A stretch of DNA of 5,603 bases from Gammaproteobacteria bacterium (GCA_003485715.1 DNIF01000001.1:1-5603), one strand, 5' to 3'; positions 1-5,438 are shown, counted from the stretch's first letter. Made by a program: numbers and translations. Notes: a model not told the origin generated them from the letters alone.

Positions 1-2
1 TC

Positions 3-356
3 CAGCTCACGGAATGGCGGCCGGGGCCGGACACCCTGCTGTTCGTGAAGTGGCGCGGGATCTGGCTGGCGAGCGAGCACGACATCTTCTGGACCACCCG
101 CCAACGCGACCCCACGAGTCAGGCCGGCCGCTTTGTCGCCCATCAGATCGAAGTGGTGGGGAAGCACTTCGTCGGTGATCGCTTCCTCATCGACGGCGGC
201 GTCGTCTTCGTGCCGCAGGGCGATTTCCTGCGCCGCACGCCGGGGCCCACCGCCGAGCCGCTCAGTACCTACACCTATCTGGCGCTGACCCTGTTCTTCG
301 GCAATCCGGCCATCCGTGAGGCCCGGCCGGTGGGTCCGGGTAGTGGCGTGCGGTAG
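3..356 (+). CDS. C-terminal part of an unrecognised protein (5' end outside the window)
   Basis: The frame is open from the left edge and ends at TAG 354-356, giving 117 residues of a longer protein. An internal GTG at 45 has no ribosome binding site, and the frame is open upstream of it, so I treat it as internal. The visible part is rich in aromatic and hydrophobic residues that alternate in a beta-like way (for example VVFVPQGDFL), and it contains WRGIWLASEHDIFW near the start and an LALTLFF stretch near the end. I see no signal peptide, metal-binding cysteines or nucleotide-binding motif. I do not recognise the family and assign no function. The last residues (RPVGPGSGVR) look like an unstructured tail. 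Codon use matches the other genes here, so it is probably a real gene. Confidence 0.55.
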   Translation, partial: QLTEWRPGPDTLLFVKWRGIWLASEHDIFWTTRQRDPTSQAGRFVAHQIEVVGKHFVGDRFLIDGGVVFVPQGDFLRRTPGPTAEPLSTYTYLALTLFFGNPAIREARPVGPGSGVR

Positions 357-426
357 AGATGGGCGCACCGGCCGCGGATCCTCGCGCTTGCGCAGCATGG
401 CTGGTGTCCGGTCATGGCTGATGTCG

Positions 427-455
427 CGTCATCCCAGCGCAGGCGGGGATCCAGT
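427..455. repeat. REP-like palindromic repeat, imperfect copy
   Basis: This copy contains GTCATCCC followed by AGCGCAGGCG and GGGATCCAGT. It folds as ATCCC (431-435) with GGGAT (446-450), an A/G mismatch, an inner GC/GC pair and a GCAG loop. It is in the same orientation as the better copy at 488-517, about 60 bp away. Repeats of the form GTCATCCCCGC...GCGGGGATCCAGT are scattered widely in GC-rich proteobacterial genomes, usually in intergenic DNA. The match to that general type is from memory, not from a search. Confidence 0.6.
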
Positions 456-487
456 ATTGGTAGCGATTAGCGGCGCAACGGCGATCC

Positions 488-517
488 TCGTCATCCCCGC
501 GCAGGCGGGGATGACGG
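488..517. repeat. REP-like palindromic repeat, perfect 12-bp stem
   Basis: CGTCATCCCCGC (489-500) and GCGGGGATGACG (505-516) are exact reverse complements around a GCAG loop. A T-G wobble at 488/517 could extend the stem. There is no T-run on either side, so it is not a classical intrinsic terminator, although a stem this stable could stall or protect transcripts. It shares its core with the copy at 427-455. On the minus strand it supplies the stop codon (TGA, complement of 491-493) and the last residues of the broken arsenate reductase gene. Confidence 0.7.
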
Positions 518-688
518 GTGGTGCGGGGACGACGACATCACGGCCACGGTCCGCGGGTCCACGCCGTGCGGGCGAATGCCGGCGGAATGCACCGTGAAGC
601 GATCACCCAGAAGCTCGCGCCCCCAACCCTCGGCCATCTGGCTGCGGCAGGCGTTACCGGTGCAGAGGAAGAGCAATTGCGGTTTCAT
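491..688 (-). pseudogene. arsC: Truncated thioredoxin-coupled arsenate reductase (ArsC, low-molecular-weight phosphatase fold)
   Basis: The 65-codon frame starts at ATG 688, with GGGGAGGAG upstream at good spacing. Residues 1-51 match the N-terminus of LMW-phosphatase-type arsenate reductases. These include the phosphate-binding loop CTGNACR (C9-R15, the CX5R motif), then SQMAEGW, a LGD turn, and HSAGI followed by HGVDPRTVAVM. Homologues are about 130-140 residues long. Here the similarity stops at about position 536, and the last 14 residues are low-complexity sequence that reads into the palindrome at 488-517, where the stop lies. The two later redox cysteines of this family (Cys82 and Cys89 in the B. 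subtilis enzyme) and the acid-loop aspartate are absent, so arsenate reduction is not expected. The start and its binding site look intact, so a short peptide could still be made. The gene is divergent from mutY, with 39 bp between the starts. Confidence 0.8.
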
Positions 689-727
689 TGGAGCTCTCCT
701 CCCCGCAGGGTGATAGGGTTCCAAGCC

Positions 728-1900
728 GTGCTCACCGACTTCGCCGAACGTCTGCTCCGCTGGGCCGCGCGCCACGGGCGTCATGACCTGCCCTGGCAGC
801 AGGAGCGCAGCGCTTACCGCGTGTGGGTGTCGGAGGTGATGCTGCAGCAGACGCAGGTCGCCACGGTCATTCCGTACTTCGAGCGCTTCATGCGGCGCTT
901 TCCCACCCTCGCCGCGCTGGCCGCCGCCCACGACAGCGAGGTGCTGACGCACTGGGCTGGGCTTGGTTACTACGCCCGGGCGCGCAACCTACACCGGGCC
1001 GCGCGCGAGGTGGTGGCTACCGGTGCCTGCGAGCTGCCGCGTGATCGCGCGGCACTGGAGGCCCTGCCGGGACTTGGGCGTTCCACGGCCGCCGCCGTGC
1101 TCGCCCTCAGTCATGGTGACCGTCACCCCATCCTGGATGGCAACGTGAAGCGCGTGCTGGCACGTCATCTTGGCATCGACGGTGACCCGACGACGGAGGC
1201 CACGCGCGCACGCCTGTGGGCAGCGGCCGAGGCCGCCACCCCGGAACGCGAGGTGGCCGCCTACACCCAGGCCATCATGGACCTCGGGGCCATGGTGTGC
1301 ACGCGTGCGCGCCCTGCCTGCACGACCTGCCCCGTGGCCGGGGATTGCAACGCACACCTCACGGGGCGCACGGCCGAACTGCCCACTCGCCGTGCACGTC
1401 GCGCGCAGCCCTGGCGCGAAAGCTGGGCATTACTGATCGAGGATACGGCGGGGGCCGTCTGGCTCGAACGACGCCCACCGACCGGGATCTGGGGCGGGCT
1501 CTACGCCCCGCCGGAGTTCACGTCGGTAGCGGCCCTCGAGCACTGGTGCCGGCAGTCCGCTCTGCCGGGAAGCAGCACGGCGCTGGCGACGATCGAACAC
1601 ACCTTCACCCACTTCCGGCTGCGACTGCATCCACGGCTTCTGGCCCTTGGCGAGGCGTCCGGTTCGCCGCCCGCGGCGGTCGCCTTGCCACCGAGTACTC
1701 GGCCCGCTGACGCGGCGGGCGGCAGCGCCTCTCCAGCCGAGGTGATGGAGTCGGCGAGCGGGCTCTGGCATCACCCGCAGGCCGGGGGCAACGGGGTCAA
1801 CGGACCTGGTCTGCCGGCCCCCATCGCCCGTCTGCTCGATGCTCTGGCACAGTATCGGGCAACGGAGCCGACACCCACCGATGGTCCCCCGGAAGAATGA
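728..1900 (+). CDS. mutY: A/G-specific adenine DNA glycosylase MutY
   Basis: MutY removes adenine mispaired with 8-oxoguanine or guanine, preventing G:C to T:A mutations. The chosen GTG start gives 390 residues and aligns with the E. coli start: LPWQ falls at 21-24, and AGGG at 715-718 can serve as ribosome binding site. In-frame GTG 710 is an alternative. Domains in order are the helix-hairpin-helix/GPD glycosylase (about 1-207) with SEVMLQQTQV, catalytic Glu36 and Asp137 (in LDGNVKRV) and hairpin LPGLGRSTA at 113-121. The 4Fe-4S cluster ligands are C191-X6-C198-X2-C201-X5-C207. The C-terminal NUDIX-like 8-oxoguanine recognition domain follows, with GIWGGLY at 253-259 and HTFTHF at 291-296; the serine of E. 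coli FSH is Thr294 here. A linker at about 308-345, rich in Ala, Pro, Ser and Gly, makes the protein longer than the 350-residue E. coli form. All key residues are present. yggX follows on the same strand. Confidence 0.97.
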   Translation: MLTDFAERLLRWAARHGRHDLPWQQERSAYRVWVSEVMLQQTQVATVIPYFERFMRRFPTLAALAAAHDSEVLTHWAGLGYYARARNLHRAAREVVATGACELPRDRAALEALPGLGRSTAAAVLALSHGDRHPILDGNVKRVLARHLGIDGDPTTEATRARLWAAAEAATPEREVAAYTQAIMDLGAMVCTRARPACTTCPVAGDCNAHLTGRTAELPTRRARRAQPWRESWALLIEDTAGAVWLERRPPTGIWGGLYAPPEFTSVAALEHWCRQSALPGSSTALATIEHTFTHFRLRLHPRLLALGEASGSPPAAVALPPSTRPADAAGGSASPAEVMESASGLWHHPQAGGNGVNGPGLPAPIARLLDALAQYRATEPTPTDGPPEE

Positions 1901-1912
1901 GCACGGGGCACA

Positions 1913-1974
1913 ATCCGCGTGCCCGCGCCGGGGTGTGCCGCTGGTCGTGAGCCCGGCACGCCCCGTTCGCGGAT
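1913..1974. repeat. Nested inverted repeat between mutY and yggX
   Basis: A 12-bp stem with one T-G wobble is formed by CGGGGTGTGCCG (1929-1940) and CGGCACGCCCCG (1954-1965) around a 13-nt loop. Outside it, ATCCGCG (1913-1919) and CGCGGAT (1968-1974) are exact reverse complements, so the whole segment can fold as one interrupted hairpin. It starts 13 bases after the mutY stop and ends about 57 bases before the yggX start. No T-run follows. It could act as a leaky terminator, an RNA-stability or processing element, or a protein-binding palindrome; the sequence does not decide which. Confidence 0.6.
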
Positions 1975-2031
1975 GCCAGCGCCGACAACATCGTCGTTTC
2001 CCATTGGTCCTGAGCCCCGAGGAAGAACCGG

Positions 2032-2307
2032 ATGACCGCACCCCGCATCGTTCATTGTGTGAAGCTCGGACGTGAGGCCCCCGGCCTGCCCCGCCCGCCC
2101 TACCCGGGCGAGCTCGGCAAGCGCATCCACGAGAACGTCTCGCAGGATGCGTGGAAGCTGTGGCTCAGCCACCAGACCATGCTCATCAACGAATACCGCT
2201 TGACCCCGGTCGAGCCCAAGGCACGCCGCTTCCTCGAAGAGGAGATGGAGAAGTACTTCTTCGGCGATGGCTCCACCGCGCCTGAGGGCTATGTGCCCAA
2301 GGCCTGA
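2032..2307 (+). CDS. yggX: YggX family Fe(2+)-trafficking / oxidative damage protection protein
   Basis: This small cytosolic protein of 91 residues has the usual family length. It matches E. coli YggX along its whole length: HCVKLGREAPGL at the N-terminus with the conserved Cys9, YPGELGKRI at 24-32, a NVSQDAW helix, QTMLINEYRL at 48-57, an acidic FLEEEMEKYFF helix and EGYVPKA at the end. In enterobacteria YggX protects iron-sulfur clusters from oxidants and has been linked to iron handling. Its exact biochemistry is still debated. The ATG is preceded by GAGGA (2019-2023) at good spacing. It follows mutY on the same strand after 131 bp, as in other gammaproteobacteria, and the pair makes sense as an oxidative-damage unit because MutY itself carries a 4Fe-4S cluster. 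The inverted repeat in the gap may modulate read-through. Confidence 0.96.
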   Translation: MTAPRIVHCVKLGREAPGLPRPPYPGELGKRIHENVSQDAWKLWLSHQTMLINEYRLTPVEPKARRFLEEEMEKYFFGDGSTAPEGYVPKA

Positions 2308-2308
2308 G

Positions 2309-2331
2309 GGGCGCGCCAACACGCGGCGCCC
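2309..2331 (+). terminator. Possible weak stem-loop just after yggX
   Basis: GGGCGC (2309-2314) can pair with GCGCCC (2326-2331) around an 11-nt loop, starting two bases after the yggX stop. There is no T-run downstream, so as an intrinsic terminator it would be poor. It is placed where the end of the mutY-yggX transcript is expected. Confidence 0.3.
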
Positions 2332-2431
2332 ACTCCGTAGCAGACCTATGCGAGCGGTACGCCGGTCGCTGCCTCCGGCCCCATCCAGACAATCGTGGCC
2401 GCGGGGCAGGCGTACGCAAACCATACTCGAC

Positions 2432-2461
2432 TTGACGCCTGCGGGCGGGAGCCGTTCTAAT
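2432..2461 (+). promoter_or_regulatory. Sigma-70-type promoter of tRNA-Phe with GC-rich discriminator
   Basis: TTGACG (2432-2437) matches five of six bases of the -35 consensus. TCTAAT (2456-2461) matches five of six of the -10 consensus, with an 18-nt spacer. Transcription would start near 2468, about 20 bases before the mature tRNA 5' end. The segment after the -10 box (CCCGGCCC) is entirely G/C, a hallmark of stable-RNA promoters under stringent (ppGpp) control. This makes the tRNA gene an independent transcription unit rather than part of the mutY-yggX operon. Confidence 0.65.
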
Positions 2462-2489
2462 CCCGGCCCTTCGCGCGCACCGCAATACC

Positions 2490-2565
2490 GGCCAGGTAGC
2501 TCAGTTGGTAGAGCAGGGGATTGAAAATCCCCGTGTCGGGGGTTCGATTCCCTCCCTGGCCACCA
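2490..2565 (+). tRNA. tRNA-Phe (anticodon GAA), CCA encoded
   Basis: A complete 76-nt cloverleaf can be drawn. The acceptor stem is GGCCAGG (2490-2496) with CCTGGCC (2555-2561). The D arm is GCTC/GAGC around AGTTGGTA. The anticodon stem is GGGGA/TCCCC (2516-2520, 2528-2532), with loop TTGAAAA and anticodon GAA at 2523-2525. The variable loop is GTGTC. The T arm is GGGGG/CCCTC with one G-T pair and loop TTCGATT. Discriminator A2562 is followed by an encoded CCA (2563-2565). It decodes UUC and UUU. The D loop, anticodon arm and T loop match known gammaproteobacterial tRNA-Phe. The 3' end borders the disrupted region that follows, but I found no second copy of the tRNA 3' end in the window. Confidence 0.97.
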
Positions 2566-2680
2566 TTCCCTGGTTTCAGGCCGTCTCAGGCCACTTCAGA
2601 AACCCGCCAAGTGCGGGACTTCCCCTGCCCATCCGCATGGGGAGCGCGTAGAGCCCCTTGTAGGCCCGCATTGCGCCCTG

Positions 2681-2869
2681 CACCACGACCGAACGCTCTC
2701 CAAAGATCTCGTCCTCAGCTTCCGCAGCCAGCGATACATCGTCGTGGTCAGCTTGGGCCAACCCCGCTACGCCTTGCGTCGGCGCACCATCACCATCTGC
2801 GAGCACCTCGACGGGCGCATCGAGCTCCTCAACGGATCTTGGCCCCTCCCCTTCCGAGCCTATTCGGTG
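2681..2869 (+). mobile_element. Remnant of an insertion-sequence transposase, C-terminal part (ISNCY-type, DDE integrase group)
   Basis: Frame 2 reads HHDRTLSKDLVLSFRSQRYI, then RYALRRRTITICEHLDGRIELL and finally PLPFRAY. This order is typical of the C-terminal beta-barrel of large DDE transposases in the ISNCY group: a 'RTLSKDL-LSF--QRY' block, then 'VTVCEHFDG-I-LL', then 'LPYR'. No catalytic DDE core is present upstream, because the tRNA ends only about 115 bases earlier. After about 2870 the frame stays open to 3076 without recognisable similarity. It lacks a credible start and cannot make a functional transposase. The assignment rests on remembered family motifs. The rest of the 2566-3036 interval shows no gene I can support. 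Confidence 0.6.
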
Positions 2870-3036
2870 CTGGCGAGCCGGGTCCGTCAGATCCGAGCCG
2901 TTCGGGCGGACAAGGTCGCTGACACTGATGCAGATCGAGGCTCGCAGGGCTTCGGGCTCGAATTCGAGAACTTCCTCCGCCGGCTAGAGGGTGGGCCGGG
3001 ACCTGACCTGAGAGGAAGACAACGTTCGGGGACTCG

Positions 3037-4680
3037 TCATGGCCCGCACTCCCGTTCGATTGGACGAGTCCGGTAGGCCTGGTCCGGATGGCTTCGGTTC
3101 TCCGGATATCTGAGCTCCAGGTGACCTTCATCCACCAAGCCGCTGACGTAGCTGTCGCGGAGTGTTTCCGGTGATCGATCCAACAAACGCCCCAACTCAC
3201 GCAGGCGCAGGAATCGCCCCTCACAGAGGCCAAGGACGGTGGCCCGGACAAGCTCCCTGGGGGCCTTGCCGCTGGCGCGGACGGGCGCTGCCAGTTCGAG
3301 CAGGTGCGGATCGTCCTGCAAATCCGGGGGGCTCGGTTCCAAATCCGGGGGGCTCGGTTCCAAATCCGGGGGGCTCGGTTCCAAATCCGGGGGGCTTCCC
3401 CCCAGATAGTAGCGGGTGCCTCGTGTTTTCCCCTCCGGTCGAAGCAGGCCATCGCGAACCAATCCTTGGAGCATGCGGGTGATGTCCACGCTGTGCAGCA
3501 CCAACATATCCTGCAGCCGCTGGTTGGTCACGAAGTCTTCTTCCAGTGCCGTCACCAGCGCCTGAACTTCATCGCCGGATCGTGTGGCCACCTGCGGTCC
3601 GAAGCGCCGCCCCAGCTCCAGCATCGCGGCATCTGGTAGGGTGCTGACCATCGGTAGCGTGAGCTGCACCCGATCCGGCTTCACTGTTTCGACCATCCGT
3701 GGCGACTGCCAGCGTTGCTCGATCCAACTCTTGCGAATCTTGTCGATGCCGGAGCCGGCCTTGTCGCCGACGCCCAGCATCTGAAACATCTTCTGCAGGG
3801 ATTTGTTGCGGCACTCGCTGACACCGCCGCGAAGCAGTTGTTCGCGCGACAGGAGCAGAGTGCCCGGATTGGAGAACTCGAAACGATCGAGATGCCGGTC
3901 GATCACCACGCCACCCTGACCCGCATGGTCGGCATGGATCAAAGCGTTCACCAAGGCTTCCTGCAGGGCCTCATGCACTGCTGTGTCGGCGCGTCGATAG
4001 CCCTCGGCATCGCGTTGAAAAGGCCGCCTCAAGCCCGGCCCCTCGCCCAGCTTCGTCAGCACGCGCCGGTAGAACTGGAACAAGTTACCTTCCCAAGTGC
4101 CATCAAGCGTGACCCGGTCGCTCCAGCGCACATCAGGCGAGTCCGCAAGCCGCTCGCGATAATCGAGGTGGAAGCCGGGCAGCGCCGCCGGGTCTCGAAT
4201 GGCCTGTTCACGGCCGAACATCAAGATGCCCGCCAGTGTCAGTCCTTCTTTGCCCGAGATCCGATCCCTGCGAAATCCCCCGAGACGCTGCAGCAGGGCC
4301 GGATCATCCTCGGCCAACCACGCATGACTGGGGGAAGCCGCGCCGAACCGCACGCGGAACTGTCGCAGGGACTCCGGATGCAAGTCATCGGGACCGAAGC
4401 CCTCCAGGATTCGGCTATCCGCCGGTTCATCGGACTGGTCCGCGAACATGCGCCGAACCTCGTCCTCTGAACACCGATAGTCGCCGGCATGGTTGCGCCG
4501 GTAGGTGCCCATCAACGGGTTGCTGCCCACATACACCGGCCGATCCTTGCGGCCAGCCCGCGGAACGCTGACCCGCACTACCGATCTGCCATCGGCTGCT
4601 ATCGGGATGATCGCGACCGCCTCCTCGGTCAGCAGGTTGACGCTGGCGAGTCTGCACAGGGGCGAAGGAGAACTCCCCAA
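3037..4680 (-). CDS. AlbA_2 / GHKL ATP-binding protein ('RecG-like' putative DNA-binding protein), N-terminally truncated
   Basis: This 547-residue frame matches the Schlafen-AlbA_2 group of ATP-binding regulators often mislabelled RecG-like; their function is largely unknown. Only the end of the AlbA_2 domain remains (about 11-62, ending in NPLMGTYRRNHAGDYRC). A conserved middle region (about 85-210) follows, then a GHKL-type ATP-binding domain with EALVNALIH (241-249) and GDKAGSGIDKI (305-315), and a winged-helix region (about 373-425). Four SPPDL units lie at 429-454, and a second helix-turn-helix-like domain (about 478-540) ends in a natural terminus, HPDQAYRT. Relatives carry about 90 further N-terminal residues, including the 'AFAN--GG' core, which is missing. 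The only start is TTG 4680 without a ribosome binding site; similarity begins near 4650, and tetR lies just upstream. It is probably a pseudogene or very poorly expressed, although the remaining frame is fully open, which suggests recent damage or continued use. Confidence 0.8.
   Translation of the reverse strand: MGSSPSPLCRLASVNLLTEEAVAIIPIAADGRSVVRVSVPRAGRKDRPVYVGSNPLMGTYRRNHAGDYRCSEDEVRRMFADQSDEPADSRILEGFGPDDLHPESLRQFRVRFGAASPSHAWLAEDDPALLQRLGGFRRDRISGKEGLTLAGILMFGREQAIRDPAALPGFHLDYRERLADSPDVRWSDRVTLDGTWEGNLFQFYRRVLTKLGEGPGLRRPFQRDAEGYRRADTAVHEALQEALVNALIHADHAGQGGVVIDRHLDRFEFSNPGTLLLSREQLLRGGVSECRNKSLQKMFQMLGVGDKAGSGIDKIRKSWIEQRWQSPRMVETVKPDRVQLTLPMVSTLPDAAMLELGRRFGPQVATRSGDEVQALVTALEEDFVTNQRLQDMLVLHSVDITRMLQGLVRDGLLRPEGKTRGTRYYLGGSPPDLEPSPPDLEPSPPDLEPSPPDLQDDPHLLELAAPVRASGKAPRELVRATVLGLCEGRFLRLRELGRLLDRSPETLRDSYVSGLVDEGHLELRYPENRSHPDQAYRTRPIERECGP
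3319..3395 (-). repeat. 21-bp perfect tandem repeat inside the AlbA_2/GHKL gene
   Basis: Three identical 21-bp units (3319-3339, 3340-3360, 3361-3381) are followed by 14 bases of a fourth (3382-3395). On the coding strand each unit encodes EPSPPDL, so the protein has SPPDL four times (429-433, 436-440, 443-447, 450-454). The unit is a multiple of three, so copy-number change keeps the frame. The absence of any base difference points to recent expansion by slippage or to strong homogenisation. From memory, related proteins carry other short repeats (for example SSEHL- or SSPHL-like) in the same linker, so variable repeats at this site may be a family trait. Confidence 0.95.
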
Positions 4681-4746
4681 GCCGAGCGGCGGCAGCGCCC
4701 ACTCAGCCTCGGCCAGTATCTTCAGGCACCAACCGGATGTCCGCCA

Positions 4747-5382
4747 TCAGCCCGCTGCGTGGGCGCGCAGGAACAGGGCCACGGCACTCTCGATCAGCGC
4801 GTTGAGCTCGCGTCGGCTGGGGCGGCGGCCGACGCCCAGCACGGATCGCAGGTGAATCCTGCCGTGCAACAGGGCGAAGAAGTGATCGGCTGCGGCCGGG
4901 ATGTCCGGGATGTCGAGGTCGCCTCGCGCCTGATAGTGCCGCAGCAGCTCGCCCAGTGAATCAAGTGTCGGTGCCGGGCCGACCTCCCAGAAGCGCAGGC
5001 AGAGATCGGGATGGCTCTGGGCGGAGCCGACGAGCATGCGGAAGATGGCGATCACTTCCTCGTTGAGGATGAGCTCGATGAAGCGCCGCGCGATCTCGCA
5101 GAGGGCCTCGGCCGGCGGTCGGTCGGCAAAGCGGATGAGGTCGCCACCACCGAAATGCTCATCGCAGCGGGCCTTGATCACCTCGCCGAACAGGTGCTCC
5201 TTGCCCTCGAAATGGCTGTAGACCGTGAGCTTGGAGACTCCGGCGGCCTGCGCGATCTCCTCGATGCTGGTCTGGGCGTAGCCGCGTGTGATGAAGAGCC
5301 GGGCCGCCGCACACAGCAGGGCGCTGCGCTTTTCCGGGTCTTTGGGGCGACCGGCAGCCCGGCGCGCGCCGACTTCCTTCAT
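4747..5382 (-). CDS. TetR/AcrR family transcriptional regulator (AefR-like C-terminal domain)
   Basis: This 211-residue protein has the normal length for the family. After a basic tail (RRAAGRPKDPEKR), the TetR_N DNA-binding domain spans about 18-65, with the helix-turn-helix TSIEEIAQAAGVSKLTVYSHF at 38-58 and the usual KEHLF after it. The ligand-binding half (about 80-200) contains RFIELILNEEVIAIFRMLVG and LDIPDIPAAADHFFALLHG, resembling the C-terminal domain of AefR-type regulators. Such proteins are usually repressors that leave DNA on binding a small toxic or signalling molecule. ATG 5382 has only a weak ribosome binding site (AAGTACAG region). The gene is divergent from the ABC permease at 5476, and two related palindromic sites lie between them, so it most likely represses itself and the exporter. 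The ligand is unknown. Confidence 0.93.
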   Translation of the reverse strand: MKEVGARRAAGRPKDPEKRSALLCAAARLFITRGYAQTSIEEIAQAAGVSKLTVYSHFEGKEHLFGEVIKARCDEHFGGGDLIRFADRPPAEALCEIARRFIELILNEEVIAIFRMLVGSAQSHPDLCLRFWEVGPAPTLDSLGELLRHYQARGDLDIPDIPAAADHFFALLHGRIHLRSVLGVGRRPSRRELNALIESAVALFLRAHAAG

Positions 5383-5384
5383 TT

Positions 5385-5435
5385 CTGTACTTGCCAGTGC
5401 ATTATTCGTGGATTACTGTACCCATGAGTGCAGTA
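5385..5435. promoter_or_regulatory. Twin operator sites for the TetR-family regulator
   Basis: CTGTAC-N5-AGTGCA occurs twice in the same orientation, at 5385-5401 and 5416-5432, 31 bp apart (about three helical turns, so on the same DNA face). The second copy sits inside a longer palindrome, TACTGTAC (5414-5421), six bases, GTGCAGTA (5428-5435), with seven of eight arm positions matching. The first is a weaker palindrome, TGTACT-N4-AGTGCA with one mismatch. Size, symmetry and location between a tetR-type gene and its divergent target are those of a TetR-family operator. Assignment to this repressor is inference. Confidence 0.65.
5401..5406 (-). promoter_or_regulatory. Possible -10 box of the tetR-type gene
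   Basis: On the minus strand this reads AATAAT, five of six bases of the -10 consensus, about 20 bases upstream of the ATG at 5382. It lies between the two operator-like repeats, so a bound repressor would cover the promoter. No good -35 hexamer is seen at 16-18 bp. For the opposite direction, TTGCCA (5391-5396) and TACTGT (5414-5419), 17 bp apart, are a weak candidate pair that also overlaps both repeats. Confidence 0.3.
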
Positions 5436-5438
5436 TAG

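Noticed and set aside
518..727. Extension of the MutY frame upstream to position 518
   Set aside because: This part overlaps the arsC fragment on the other strand, has no similarity to MutY, and the GTG at 728 reproduces the normal N-terminal length of the family.
989..1357. Open frame on the minus strand inside mutY
   Set aside because: It is antisense to the glycosylase and iron-sulfur region of mutY, arginine- and glycine-rich, and looks like a GC-rich shadow frame.
1771..2424. Long minus-strand frame across mutY end, yggX and the following gap
   Set aside because: It is antisense to the strongly recognised yggX and has no coherent protein character.
2543..2565. tRNA 3' end as attL with a matching attR in the window
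   Set aside because: I looked for a second copy of the T-arm/acceptor sequence up to the right edge and found none.
2572..2604. GGTTTC...GAAACC inverted repeat after tRNA-Phe as a terminator
   Set aside because: The stem is only 6 bp with a 21-nt loop and there is no T-run; it is too weak to call.
3304..3420. CRISPR-like short regular repeats
   Set aside because: The 21-bp units are directly adjacent without spacers and lie in frame within a coding region, so this is a coding tandem repeat.
3715..4470. Plus-strand frame of 251 codons opposite the AlbA_2/GHKL gene
   Set aside because: It is the mirror of a recognised GHKL region in a GC-rich gene and shows no motif of its own.
4681..4713. 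GCCGAG...CTCGGC inverted repeat after tetR as a terminator
   Set aside because: The 6-bp stem with a 21-nt loop and no T-run is expected by chance in DNA this rich in G and C.
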